DNA of 64,000 bases from Clavelina lepadiformis. Taxonomy: Eukaryota; Chordata; Ascidiacea; Aplousobranchia; Clavelinidae. The notes beneath the pieces are model-generated. The model saw only the letters and a program-made list of their open reading frames with translations, was not told where the DNA came from and searched no databases. The translations under genes were made by a program, and so were the position numbers. The stretch covers positions 19,723,501 through 19,787,500 of the forward strand of contig NC_135245.1 of assembly GCF_947623445.1 (NCBI RefSeq), written 5' to 3'. Below, piece by piece: positions 51,703 through 63,810 of the stretch (its first letter is position 1; each line of letters begins with the position of its first letter).

Positions 51703-51990
51703 TTTTTAACTTTGATAAATACAATGTTGACTTTATTCAAGTCAGGGCTTCCTTTTCAGCAAAAACTTGATCTGTTTAAAAATATCACTAACTTTAGTGA
51801 CTAATCAAATTGAAGCTTATTGTATGCCTACATATGCAGTGGTGGGATTCAAATATTCTAACAACCGATTCTTTCATTAGCAGCATACCATATTGGTCCG
51901 GGGCCGATATAACATAGGCCTATACATACGCTTGTTACCAAGCGGTTAGCAGAGGTCATTAAAATTTCAAGTACCGGTTCGCACGAACCG
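51664..51990 (+). repeat. Direct repeat, left copy (partner at 57482)
   Basis: About 330 bp close to identical with 57482-57801, including a piece of a small hAT-like element that starts CAGTGGTGGGATTCA at 51837 and here lacks its right end. Because the flank (51664-51836) is also shared, this is a duplicated segment or a larger repeat, not two separate insertions. The two copies bracket the IAP and NXPE region. Confidence 0.8.
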
Positions 51991-52167
51991 TTGGAGTTGA
52001 GTTAGTGGCCAAGTGCTTCAGGTAACGTCTTGTTCTTTTAAACTAGACACTTGGATACCTAAAATACGGGACTTGATTTCTAATCAAACCAATAAGTTCA
52101 AACAAGTTGTGCAAATAGTTTTACATTCAAAAACACTATCATAAAACAAATCTCAACTTCATTCCAG

Positions 52168-53878
52168 TTGCGGTCAATCTGTCCAAGAGTGGGAAGTCGA
52201 AGATGACCCGAAGATACTCAGATGGCATAAATCCGATTGTGACATCATTCACGGAACGGATACAAAAAACAAACCAATCGGTTAGTTAAAATAAAAATTT
52301 AAATTTGTGAGAAAAAGATAAGCATCGAATCAATTTGAAATATATATTATCTGTAATACCAAGAAAGCGTAAAGATGGATCGATATTTAATACGTCTCAA
52401 AAGCTTGAATGAACCGAACCAAATCTTGATTCATTTTATAGTTTCATTGAACGCCACGCTCATTCGCCTTACTATACTACCGTTTATGCTGTCATAATAG
52501 AACGTGTTACGTTAGTGAGTAGTGAATTCCCCGTTCATATGATGTTACATCAACTACCTTGTGAATATTGGTAAATTCTAGAATCCATTCTGCGTCAATT
52601 CGAACTTACGCCACCCCATGGCCATGGAAACGCGACAAGTTCAGCCACACAACCGCCAATATCCGGAGATCCACAGGGTTCAGAAGATCAAAGAAAAGTC
52701 ATTACAAATAGCATTGGCATCACATCAAATTCACCAAACGCCACGGTGGCAACAATGTTTCAAACAGCTACATTTAGAATTTCTTCGTGCTCCACCCCTC
52801 CACCTAGTGTGGTTGCGTTCACCATGGCGAAATCATATAGAAATCTTGCAATTACTTTGGGGAATATTGACTTGTTTCCATGTTCGAATCCGGTAAATCC
52901 CCACATGAAGAGCGAGAAATCTCGTCTTCAAAGTTTCCTTGATCACTCGTCATCGTGGCCTGCTCATAGAATTCGCGCAACTCCCAGACAAATTGGAAAC
53001 GCAGAAATGTATTACTCGGATGAGACTCACACTTTCAAGCTTAGGTCCCGTGCCATAAAAAAATAAAATTTGGTAAGTTCTAGAACTACAAAGTCAAATA
53101 TTCTTCAGCTGTAAGAGACCGAGTAAAATGTTGGTATTGCAACGGAGGATTACATAATTGGGAGAAGGATGACGATCCATGGAAAGAGCACGCCAAGTGA
53201 TTTCCATTGTAAGTTGAATTTTCTGTCTCCATGAAAGAGTTTAACAGATTTGGCTTTTTTACGATTTCTATGTTTAACAAACTTCTATCTCCTACCCAGG
53301 TGCGAGTTCGTTCTTCAACAAAAAGGTCTAGACTCTAGACTCTAGATTATGTTCATGGGATCGCCTTTCGTTTCCCCAATTTAAGAAGACCGACAATTCG
53401 GAATCCAGAAAATCCAAATCAACTCAGGTATGTTCAATCAGGACCAATGTAAACCTCGTTAAGTCGTGTTCTTGGTCGTCATCTTGGTTTGTTCTTTGTA
53501 GTTATCTATTTCTTTGTTTATATATTATATTTTAGTTTACGAAACGGACATCGAAATGATGGCCTCGAAATCATCGATCCCAGGGAAGAGATAAGATCTC
53601 TAGAGAGGAAAGTTGACGGAGAGGTGTCTTCGTATGAACTGTTGGAGCAAACAAAACTGATGGGATTCGACGAAAGAACGATAAAAACTGTTTTGAAAAG
53701 GTGAAATTCTGTCAAGAAAGTTGTCCTATTTTTTAATTTTTATTAAATTATTAAATTTATGAATAACGTTGAAAACCGATCTTTCTACAGGAAATACGAA
53801 ACCACCGACAATGGAGTTTCTAGGCTTGAAATTCTCGTTGAGTCTATTTTTGCGAAGTGGATTGCAATGTTGACTTAA
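52168..53878 (+). pseudogene. Broken IAP (XIAP-like) gene: BIR, BIR, UBA
   Basis: Exon 52168-52280 encodes the second half of a BIR domain (CGQSVQEWEVEDDP, then W-H and C). Exon 52582 to about 53040 has a Ser/Thr/Pro linker and the start of a second BIR (MKSEKSRLQSFL, AEMYYSD). About 53108-53205 continues it ([20 protein letters not shown]), but the Trp expected after EHAK is a UGA. About 53302-53431 gives CEFVLQQKGLD, then breaks at a triplicated CTAGACT-type 7-mer that throws the frame. Exon about 53531-53700 and 53792-53878 encode a UBA domain (LLEQTKLMGFDERTIKTVLKR). No RING follows, and the first half of BIR1 is missing upstream. Working XIAP/cIAP proteins use BIR domains to bind caspases and IAP antagonists and RING as a ubiquitin ligase. 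Two separate lesions make a pseudogene much more likely than a gene. Confidence 0.82.
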
Positions 53879-54095
53879 ATGCTTACGTAGGGTAAGAACT
53901 AAATTTTGTTTAACTTTTACAGCACTGTAGAGAATCGAAACTGGATAGGAAACGTTGCAAGAAAATATACGTGCTAACTAGACCGCTCTATTTGTTGTGT
54001 TAAAGCTTGCATATATTTACGTTATCATATAATACTTGTTTCCAATAATTCCAGTATCGCTGCTTTTATTGATATGGAGCATTTGGTTGGCAGGT

Positions 54096-54200
54096 ATGAA
54101 GACAATCTGATGTGCGACTACAGCAATCCAAGAGACGGATAGCCTTGGATTTGTCTGCTGCCACCTTCAGGAAAATTCTCACCAATATGAACTCAGGTAC
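54096..54200 (+). pseudogene. Dead copy of the NXPE second-exon start
   Basis: After an intact-looking acceptor, about 100 bases match 56472-56575 closely (YEDNLMCDYSNPRDG against YEDKLMCDYGNPRDG), but with a stop where the active gene has Glu (GAG to TAG) and a second stop further on. The match then ends. This is the remnant of a second NXPE gene just upstream of the live one. Confidence 0.85.
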
Positions 54201-55317
54201 AATCATTGCACCTTAACCCTATGTTAACTGGGCATTTTAGAATGTAGCTTGCTTGTACCAGGGTCCATAGACTTTAAACACATTTCAAACATTCGCTGTT
54301 TGACCTATATCAGTAACTGTTTCTCTATAAGTATAATGCAAGAGTTCCGATTCTTTTGTTTGGATATTTTTAATTTGTTTTAGTTGACTTCAAAAGTTCA
54401 CGAACTGGTAAAGTGCTGAAAGTTGTCTATTTTGTTAAGTTTGAGCCATTTTTGTCAACGCGTTGCTGTAATAATTGGCAGTTGGCAAGGCATAATCTAT
54501 TTTGAGCGATCTTTTGTTCTGGAGCCACAGAGTGCCGGAAATTGTGTGGGAGTGGGCGAAGGAGAAGATTGTAAGGTTGGTCTTTTGTTTTAGTTTTAGT
54601 GTCAAACCGGCAGCCACAGTGCAGGAGGCGAAAAAGGACTTTAAAGAATTTTGTGATGAAACTCAATCAAAGCAAGATATATAAACTCGGAAGGAATTAA
54701 GACAACTGAAAATAATTTTGAGTTTACGGCTTCAGCGCCCATATCGTATCACTATAAGAAAGGTAATTTACCAGTTAACGTATTTACTCAGGCTGTGATT
54801 ATATTCTCAAATAAGTGAAATATAACCTACATTATTCGTTTACAAGTGTTTTACAAGAACGAAGAATTTTAAATATTTTTCATGGTTTCGGGCACATTTT
54901 CATTTGTTTTCAACTTTTGACTTTTAGGTAACGCCGCAACAGTTTCAAGGTTAATGACGTATTAAAGCAAATTATTTTAGGAAGATTTTGACAACGTTGA
55001 GTATTAGCAAAGGAAAAATACAGTCCAGAAAAATGTTGATAAACAGTGACAAACCGATACCCATTTAGTTTGCCGAGAGACAATGCTGAACAAAAACTTT
55101 CACGTTTCAATTGAAAAAGGAAGTGACGTAAAGAGATGTGTAGTGCTTCCAAACCCCAAAACGGTCATTTTATAGTTACAATTATTTATTTAACCGTTAC
55201 TATGTTTAATATTATGGTTACATAAATTGGCAGAGAAATAAAGAAATAAATATGACTTTGTTAAAAGGTAAAGACTAAAGTATTTGCATTTTTTTTCATA
55301 CTGTAGGAGTTGATGAG
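54201..55317. other. Spacer between dead and live NXPE copies
   Basis: AT-rich; no further NXPE similarity found. A splice-acceptor-like ACTGTAG lies just before the NXPE start codon, so an upstream non-coding exon is possible. Confidence 0.4.
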
Positions 55318-57378
55318 ATGTTGTCAAAAAAGAAAAAAGCATTCGCAGCTTTAGTTACCATCGGTATTTTCTTGATTTTTTTTCAAATGTTATTTTTCGA
55401 TCGGCCTCTATTAAAGATTTATGGTCAGGTGAAACCTAGTGAAACTTTGGATCCAAATTCTCCTTATTATGGCAACATCTACCAAGACAGATATGGTCAG
55501 CCAGTCCGCAATGCCAGCATCTATACTAATGAAACGTATTATACAGACTGGAAGCAACATTTTCCGGAGATCATATTGTCAATGGAAAAATACAAACTCC
55601 AAAACCCTACCCACAACCCTAAAGCTTTTACCAAAAGCACTTCAACTGTAAGCTTAGAAAACTCGAAAGCAAATTTCAAAGTTGGTGATACGCTTGTTGC
55701 TCACATACAAGCTAAAGACGGATTTAATCAAGATAAAACATTTGGAGGTGATTACTTCAGAGCTAGGCTAATTTGTCGATCACCAAATGGAACAGTGACA
55801 GACGGAATTGCTTGTAAGATTGAAGACCATTTAAATGGATCTTACACTTTGCGAGTTCCGCTCCTGATGGCTGGCACGTTTACTTTGGAAGTCAAGCTGG
55901 TGATTCCAGTTGAAGGAATCGATTGGTTCATGAATTTTACTTCAATACACAACAATAAAGGACTAATCTATACGGCGACTCTACAAACAAAAGAAGAAGT
56001 GCAATGCAATATAGACTTAAATACTTACGACGGGTAAAAACCAAACATTTTTCTTTCATTTTTTCAACTCTTATACGTATATGAAACAAAATCATTAAAA
56101 ATATTTCAAGACATTGAAAAGATTATGGATACGATTGGTGATATAGCCTATGCTTTAGAAGTTTGAGTATTTAAATATTTATTCATATGTAGTCATAGTT
56201 TTCTCCGCAGACTTGAAGGCAAGCTGAGCAGCTCCACTGAACAGGAGCAAGCAAGCCTTGCTCAAGGACGTTAAAGCAGTAGCGCAACTGGGTTTCGAAC
56301 ACGGAACACGCGCCACGTTGTTGCGGGGCCAGTAATCAATCTACTCGGCTGCCGAGCCGACAATAAATTCAGTCTCACTGCTTTGACAATGCTTTGACTA
56401 TTAACAAACAAGACATTTGTATTAGGCCTACATATAGATAATAATTTGTATTTCTTTGCTCTTCTTGGCAGTTATGAAGACAAACTGATGTGCGACTACG
56501 GCAACCCAAGAGACGGAGAGCCTTGGTTCTGTCTGCTGCCACCTTCAGGAAAATGCTCACCAATAACTTATTTGGTTTGTAGGGAGTCTCATAGACAAAG
56601 TTTTCCAAAAGTATCTGACGGCATTGTACAAATTGAAGGATCAGGGCGACAAATAACTGTTTCAACGGAAACATTCAACTTTGATGCAACCAAAATGCAT
56701 GCGCCATTTGTTTATTTACACCAAGGATATTGGATGAAGACGTTGAACTCAAAGCTAGTGACATTTAGAGAAGACTTTCGAAAGTGTCTTGAAAACACAA
56801 GCGTTTATATGTTTGGTGATTCGACAATGAGGCAGTTTTTCCAGGAACTTGCACGTATATTTAACTTAGCCATATCTGGTCCAGACAGCACTCATGTTTG
56901 GCAACAACCCAAAATCGCTCAAAGTAAAGACACTTCAAGCAACATCTCTTTTTATTACAGAGGCCATGGACCACCTTTTAGAAATCCAGGTCCTCCTAGT
57001 AGCCGACCTTATATAACTGATTCCATCGACAACATCAAAGTTGAAAGCGGAAGACAAGTTTATGTCATATTTACAATAGGATTACATCCTTTATTCTATG
57101 AACCTTCATTGTATATTCGTCGTTTGTCGGTTATCAAAAAAACAATTATTCGGCATCACAAACTTTTCCCAAATACGATATTTGTGGTGAAAGGAATGAA
57201 CGTAGTAGAATGGAATGAAGAATGGCTCATACTGAGGTATGAAGTGCTACTGCGAGATGCTTTCAAAAATATGCCAAATGTGTTTTATTTAAAACTATGG
57301 GACATGACCGTAGTGGCTCCGCTGTATCAAAGAAGTTCTAGCGCCGCAAGTGTTACTTTTGCTCGACCTTATGTGTAA
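55318..57378 (+). CDS. NXPE-family protein (neurexophilin and PC-esterase domains)
   Basis: Two exons, 55318-56033 and 56472-57378, joined in phase, give 540 residues; vertebrate NXPE proteins are about 550. A basic start and one hydrophobic segment (about residues 8-27) predict a type II membrane or secreted protein. The first exon carries a neurexophilin-like, immunoglobulin-like domain with N-glycosylation sites; the second has the family's MCDYGNPRDGEPWFC and the PC-esterase GDS motif (VYMFGDSTMRQ), whose Ser would be the nucleophile. Near the end, LKLWDMTVV matches the family, but the usual D-x-x-H region with its His-Pro is replaced by a different 20-residue tail without His. It may be catalytically dead or have an altered C-terminus. 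Physiological substrate unknown. Confidence 0.88.
56205..56345 (-). repeat. tRNA-derived SINE-like sequence in the NXPE intron
   Basis: On the minus strand: GGCTCGGCAGCCGAGTAGAT (A-box side), then GTGTTCGAAACCCAG (B-box) about 50 bases on, then CCTTGAGCAAGGC, a block often seen in animal SINEs. It lies between the two NXPE exons. Confidence 0.5.
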
Positions 57379-57481
57379 AGCCTAGTGTTTTAGAATGCGT
57401 TAGTAAATTAACTGTATAATAAAACAAACAAAGATTTTAAAGCATTTTTTGGTGTTTGACGCCACCTGAAATGGCTTTGAT

Positions 57482-57801
57482 CGTTTCTTAACACTTTGGC
57501 TTCATGCCAGTTTAATTTTTAACTTTGATAAATACAATGTTGAATTTATTCAAGTCAGGGCTTCCTTTTCAGCAAAAACTTGATCTGTGTAAAAACACCA
57601 CTAACTTTAGTGACTAATCAAATTGAAGCTTATTGTATTCCTACATATGCAGTGGTGGGATTCAAATATTCTAACAACCGATTCTTTCATTAGCAGCATA
57701 CCATATTGGTCCGGGGCCGATATAACATAGGCCTATACATGCGCTTGCTAAGATTCGCAGGGGTCATTAAAACTCCAATAACCGGTTTGCACGAACCGGC
57801 T
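57482..57801 (+). repeat. Direct repeat, right copy (partner at 51664)
   Basis: Near-identical to 51664-51990, with small differences (for example AAAACACCACT against AAAATATCACT). Both copies point the same way and lie 5.8 kb apart. Confidence 0.8.
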
Positions 57802-57815
57802 GAATCCCACCACTG
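57650..57815. mobile_element. Small hAT-like element with 15-bp inverted ends
   Basis: CAGTGGTGGGATTCA at the left and its exact complement TGAATCCCACCACTG at the right, 166 bp in all, with no coding capacity. The flanking 8-mers do not match, so either the target duplication is lost or the element moved as part of the larger repeat. Confidence 0.7.
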
Positions 57816-59689
57816 TATATGTTCCAGAATTCACCGATTTTTTAAACTGTTGGCAAGAATTTTGGGCTTTGAGGTTTGTCCTGCTTCAGCCTGCCCTTGA
57901 TATGTTTGTGGTTGTAGGTAGAGAGAGTGCCCGTTGTTTGGTCTGAACGACTCCTTTTCAATGCATCAGATATTCTTTATTGCTGACAAACTGATCTGCG
58001 ACAATCGTCTGCTTGGTGAAAATGATCTTGAAAATATGATCTGTTCTAAGCTTGGTGAGATCGGCGGGTGTCATCGCTTAGTTGGACTGATATCCAAAGT
58101 CGCCCACTGCCAAACTGGCCAGAGTAGCTCAACTACCTTCATCACCTACTTATAACTAAAGTAACCTACTTACCTTAGAACAACCTACCGTGCTTATCTA
58201 CAAAGTAGGTCTAAACTAGCCTGGTCTTTTTACACTTACCTGAAACATATTCGCACGGTTAATAGTAGGCTACGCGAAATCGCTAAAACGATTTTCTACT
58301 GGTCTACTTTGTTGTGATTCCCGTGGGGCGTTGAAATAAACTCTGTAACTATATTTGTTGGTTCAGTCGCAGCATCACTTGCGTCCGAGTGTGTAAAGTT
58401 AATTTCCCCAAATATTTTACGTGATCGTTATCGGAACTGCGAAGTTCCTGTGCACCAGGGGTGGGATAGAAAAATTTAACAATCGTTTCTTTTAACATAA
58501 ATAAATTGAAACTTCATTTTAGAACAAAATTCGACCATTTGTAGGCTATCCACACATCAATTTAAACATTTGTCTACAAAGCGGCGTTTTTATGTTGACT
58601 TTAGTCATGTATAAGCTAATGGCTTGTGTTTTTCTTATTTGTAAATATTGGTGGACAATGTTTTACTGTTTGCTACAAATTTATTCAAAATTTACTACTG
58701 TTCTGGTGTGACAACAAGATTTTCAACAATTTTCTTAATTGCTCATTGAAAAGCAGCAATGTAGCCTATCTGGCCACTTGAGGGTTATATTTTAAATTAA
58801 ATTTGACTTTCTTTTATTAACCCACTAAAACTGCTTAATGATTTTGACGTGATATAGATAACAAAAATATTAAATTTTGAAGTTGTTTTTGTTATTGCGA
58901 TTGCGATTTTGAAGTCGTTGCGAATAAATTGCTTTTATCTGCATTTGTAGAAGCTATCGCCTTTTGCCAGGCTTCAATATTTTATTTACTTGTATGTATA
59001 ATTATTTGGATTACTTTATAGAATATTTTTTAAGCAAATAAATTGTAATTTACGGTTGTTATAACTCGTTATTGGGGTGTTTAAGTCATTATAATTACCT
59101 CAACTCCGACATGAAATCAAGATTTTGTTTTATTGGTTAGAGCCTTTCATCATCCATTGGAATATGAAAGAGTAAGTTTTGTCTTCAAAATTGTGGAAAA
59201 AACATTCATCAAGCTTGCCGGCCTATAGGTTCAAAATCACTCGGGCATAATGATATTCTCTTTCAAATTCTAAAGGGGAAAAAAATAGTTCCACCATTTT
59301 ATTGTTGTTAATTCCTGAAAATTGTTGATTTCTATGGATTTATCAACCGTGACGTTGCTGCTCCCTTGGTTTGTTTTTTACTGAAACTTTGATGAAGGGT
59401 TAGGCTTTGGCCTAACTAACCTATAGTCCGATACTGGAAGTTAAATTTTGTTTGGTTTGTCACTATTTCCTCCGGAAAATATGGATATTTGAAGCTAGCT
59501 TTTCCGGGTTCCTGCTACCGAAACTTAATTTAAAAAATATAACAAAATAGTTTCATATTATAAATCCTTAGCCTAACTAGGCCTAGGCCTATATCCTAGT
59601 CTTAATCTAACGTCATTCAACTTGGCCCAAATTCTTTTAATTAATTCAAATTTTTTTAAAAGAGAAACAATATATGAGATAATTTTAAC

Positions 59690-59799
59690 CGGGTCTAGTA
59701 TACAAGTACACAACAGATGACGTCACAATTTGAGTAGCTTGGGTCCAGCATACAAAGGCATCCTGTGGTTGTGCACTTGCATACATTGGCCTAGACCCG
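59690..59799. repeat. Imperfect inverted repeat (foldback or MITE)
   Basis: GGGTCTAGTATACAAGTACACAAC at the left faces the complement of GGGTCTAGGC...TATGCAAGTGCACAAC at the right, about 110 bp across, with TGACGTCA at 59718 between the arms. The right arm also occurs at 24961-25000. Confidence 0.55.
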
Positions 59800-61986
59800 A
59801 AGAGCGTGACTATTTTATCGTAAGTTGCCACGCGTTCCGTTATTAAAGATAGGCGGTTAGGTTCTAGAGAATTAGCAAGCAATAAGTTGATTTTAGCTGC
59901 TTAAGGTTTATTTAGGTTAGATTTAGATTAAAAGGAAGATTTGGGTTAAGTTTCGGTTGTTATGTTATGATTGGGTTAACAAGAAACCATCGCACGGTTT
60001 TTTTGGGTAAAATAATGGCAGCCTAGAAAATAAAATAATTTTAAGTGAAGCTTCACGGCACGCTGTCATTCCAGAATCTGAGTGTCTGCATGATTTCTTT
60101 CAAAAAAATTGTCATTCTTTTCCAGTAGTTGGTATACTGGTATAGGCTTAATCCTACCATTAAAATTATTACCGGAATTTAGGTTGTTTCTTTGTGTAGT
60201 TTTGTATCAAACCAGTTTTCCTGCTGAAGTTGTTTGGTTGATTCCTCACACATAGATGCAGGTTAACCTGCGTTAGGCCAAATGTAATCTGTTTGTGTGT
60301 CAGTTAGCATTGTCCTAGTAGAAAGCATGGCAACTGCACTCCGAGAATTTTTGGGACTGTCATTGCTGTGCTTCCGTATCAACTTTCTGGGAAAGTGCTG
60401 TCTTCAAAATATTAGAAACTCAGTTTTTCTTGTTCGCTTTTTTTCTCTTTTTTAGAGATTGCACTTTAACCACCAAAACAGGGGCCCCATAGGCTTTGTT
60501 TTCAAAGTCTTTATAGGTCTTCACTGTAGGCTTCAAACTTGCATCGAGTGCATCCCGAACTTAGCTTAACCTTTACATACTCTCTAAATCTCGTTGATAA
60601 TTGCCAAACTTTTCAGGCCGAATAGGTTATAGGCCTACTCAGTGGAGAGAATTACCCCTTGCATAAAAAATAGAGAAATTCCTGCCACTTTCAAACAGCC
60701 CTACTTCAAAGGCAACAATCCTGCATTGTTACAAACTAAAGCAACTGTTTGACTATTTCTTGCAACTTAACTTGCTAATTACTCTTGTTTTAGCAACAAC
60801 AACAAGGTTTTAACACCTTACTTTTTTCGATCCCACAGTTAGTGGTGAAAAATAAACAATAAAATAAATCAATCAATCCAGTAAAAGATGTAGAAATTTA
60901 AAAGAAATTTTTGGTAACATTTTGATTGCGTTTACGCTTTTTTAGAATTTCCGTCAAATTTGATTTACTGCTAATTTTTGTGCTAAAAAGTAAGCATAAT
61001 TACTCTGCCAATACACCATCAAAATTTTGTCATTCTCATCGCGTTACGCTGATTTCATCAACCAGAGTAAGCTTGCTATTCGCCTAGATATCATTTAAAA
61101 ACATTTTAAAAAGTGTTTTCAGCAAAGCAAATAAAGTAGGATGCTCAACAGCAACACAAAGCTTGTTACTTGTGGAAAGTGAGGAATTACCTCTGACATT
61201 GATGATAATCATATATACACACATCTTAAACATACTGAAACACTGCGGAATGATAAGCCTTTGTTGCCATCCCTTGCACGACCAGTGTTGCAGCTGCAGC
61301 TGCTTTTATTTGTATTTATGATACTATTTCTTGTAAAGTGGTTTGCAAGTTTTCCAGTTATGCAGTTACTGTTTAAAAAAATTACAAAACTGAGAGGATT
61401 GAAAAGCAAAGCACTTAAAACTGATACGGTTGTTAATTAGATCATATTATAATTTTACTCAGTAAATTACTTCTCAGTTATAGATAAATCATAAGAATTT
61501 CTAAGTTTAATTGTTATGACTTGCTTAAGGCTGAGGTTAAGTTACCTGCTGTCTTTGGAACGTTATTAATTTTAAACCCAAGGAAAATACTGTTTAAGAT
61601 GTAACTTTGAAAGTTTTAGAAGAATCAAAGTTTTAGTGTATCCAAAATCATCTGATTATCCCAAACTTAACAACTTCGTCAAGTGCAACATACCCTATAT
61701 AATCTTGGTCTCGGAAATTCTGTGTTTCCATTCTAGAAAGTATCATTCATGGCAGGTCTGTGCACATGAACATGTCAACATGTGAAAGCGTATTGGCTCT
61801 GTCTCTTTTTTGATTTAAGCATTGCCTATGCTATATATTATGTCGTAATGTTGCATTTGCTTATGTATGTTACCGTGTCGTTTATATATTAAACTATTTC
61901 CACTTGAAATGATGAAGGTCTAGGACTAAGCATACGTATATCTTAGCTTCTGGCATGGTGTGAGGTAATGCAATAGGATATATAGG

Positions 61987-63810
61987 ATGGTTCTATCAAC
62001 ACGGCAAAGAGATGAGCTGTAAGTGTAACTATTTAAGTGCAATTTTGACAGAATCACATTTCTTTTTATAAATCTTATCACTCTGTGCCCTTTGCTTTAT
62101 ATTAAAGTCGATTTATCGCTGGAAAATGTAGGCTTTTGTATGCTTACTTGTGTTGTTTCAGAAATTTAGCCATCTGCGAGTATCTTCGTTCAAATGGATA
62201 CACCAAATCACTGGAGGCCTTTCGCGAAGAGACAGACCTTGTCAGTGTGGTTGCGGGTTATTTTAAAACAATGTGTTTTTATTTTATTATTTAACTAGTC
62301 ATGCGACAATTTATTAGAAATTGGAATTTTGGGAACAAAAATGATCATATGATCTAATGATCATCATATGATCACTTTAATCAGTTCTTGTAGATCTAAA
62401 CACATAATTATGGTAAATGTGGTCTTAAATGATCAGTTTATTGAAATCCCATTTAAAAACTCATTTTATTTCAGGCTATAATAATTTACGTGGGCAATGT
62501 AGCCAACTACGTTCTCACTTCACCATTTTGAAGTAAAGTAGGCTGCGTAAGAACAAACGCTTTGTCACATAATCAATTGTTATCTTACTAAAATACGTAT
62601 CTTGAAGCACCAGATATAATACAGTGCTATGGATTGAATTAATGCTGGTTGTAAAATGGCAGCAAGTGGCATAGATAGGACACTTTAAGACAAGATTTTG
62701 TCCTTTCCTACCTAATGAAACCACTCGCTTAATTGGACCAATTTGTATTGGTCCCGATATGGTCTGATTAAATGGGGTGTTACAGGCATTGCACCCTCTG
62801 GATATCTGTGGAAATATCAGATTTACCTGTTAAGAAAATTAGAATCGAAAATATAATTGTCTTAGAAAGTATGTTTCGTGTACATAATAAAGATATTTAA
62901 TCTAACAAAACTTTTTGATAATGTTTTAAATACCTACAGTTTTCATGTTTTTATTGATATTATTTCCAATAGAGTGATCAGCCAGACAAAAAATATGAAG
63001 GGCTAATGGAGAAAAAATGGACATCAGTTGTTAGATTGCAACGCAAGGTATGTGTAGACTACTGACTATATCCTGGCATGTTTAACCTAATCACGGTACT
63101 TTTGCTGAACAAGCCTCAAGTTGACTTCTTACTACCAAGATTGTGTGATAATGTTTTGCATGTCTTAGTATTGTAATTCACTTTCTGGTATGACAAGTTA
63201 TAGTCAGGGCCGGGCAGCCTTTGCAAAAGTAGTAGCTGCCGCAGCAATAAAATAGTCGCCTGCTTTGAACATTAATATATGTTGAAAGTGTGCTGTAAAT
63301 GATAAACTCGACATATGACATAGTGGTAGATGTGTTGACGTGCTTGAATTCTTATTTGGTTTGATGAAAACAATCTCACACTAAAATGCATTTTCATACA
63401 TTGTCATTGAGTGACAACAAAAGGAAAAAATGGCAAATGGAAAGAAGTTATGGGGAACCCCCTGATTCTTCTTAAAAGCAAAAAACTTTCACATGCCTTA
63501 GTCTTTTAAATCTTGCCCGGTTCTGTAGAAATTATAAGTGAAGTTTATAAAAACGACGCAAACCCGTCAGTGCAACATCGCCATGTTTTTGTAAAACATT
63601 CAGGTCATGGATTTGGAGGCGAAGTTGGGAGAGCTCCAGAAAGAAACTCGAGATGGTGTAACACCTCACAATAAGAAGGATCCATCAGAGTGGATTCCTC
63701 GTCCTCCAGAGCGTTGTGCTCTCAGCGGACATAGGAGCACAATCACCAGAGTCATTTTTCATCCCGTATATAGCCTGGTTGTCTCCGCTGCCGAAGACAC
63801 GACGATTAAG
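61987..63810 (+). CDS. pafah1b1: LIS1 / PAFAH1B1, 5' part; gene continues beyond the window
   Basis: Four coding exons join in phase: 61987-62018, 62162-62240, 62973-63047 and 63604-63810. The protein starts [19 protein letters not shown], then [11 protein letters not shown] (the LisH dimerisation motif), [22 protein letters not shown] (coiled coil), [17 protein letters not shown] and [22 protein letters not shown], the start of the first WD40 repeat. This matches animal LIS1 nearly residue for residue. LIS1 binds and regulates cytoplasmic dynein with NudE and also forms part of a PAF-acetylhydrolase complex. The donor after 63810 (GTGAGT) leads to an intron; I did not find the next exon before the window ends, so about two thirds of the protein lie outside. 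Confidence 0.95.
62241..62972. other. Second intron of LIS1
   Basis: AT-rich, no repeat or gene recognised apart from clustered ATGATCATATGATC-type palindromes at 62341-62375. Confidence 0.5.
63048..63603. other. Third intron of LIS1
   Basis: No gene, repeat or RNA recognised. Confidence 0.5.

Larger units (their letters stand above)
49550..52167. other. Spacer before the IAP pseudogene
   Basis: Two TGACGTCA palindromes (49799 and 49920) lie near its left end. The missing first half of the first BIR domain should lie in this stretch, but I could not find it. A possible small ORF and a direct repeat are listed separately. Confidence 0.4.
57379..61986. other. Spacer between the NXPE gene and LIS1
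   Basis: Contains the right-hand direct repeat, a small hAT-like element and an inverted repeat, listed separately. Several TAGGCCTA-type palindromes occur (near 57730, 59580 and 60630). The frame at 57934-58155 has no family similarity. The LIS1 promoter and 5' UTR must lie at the right end. Confidence 0.45.
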
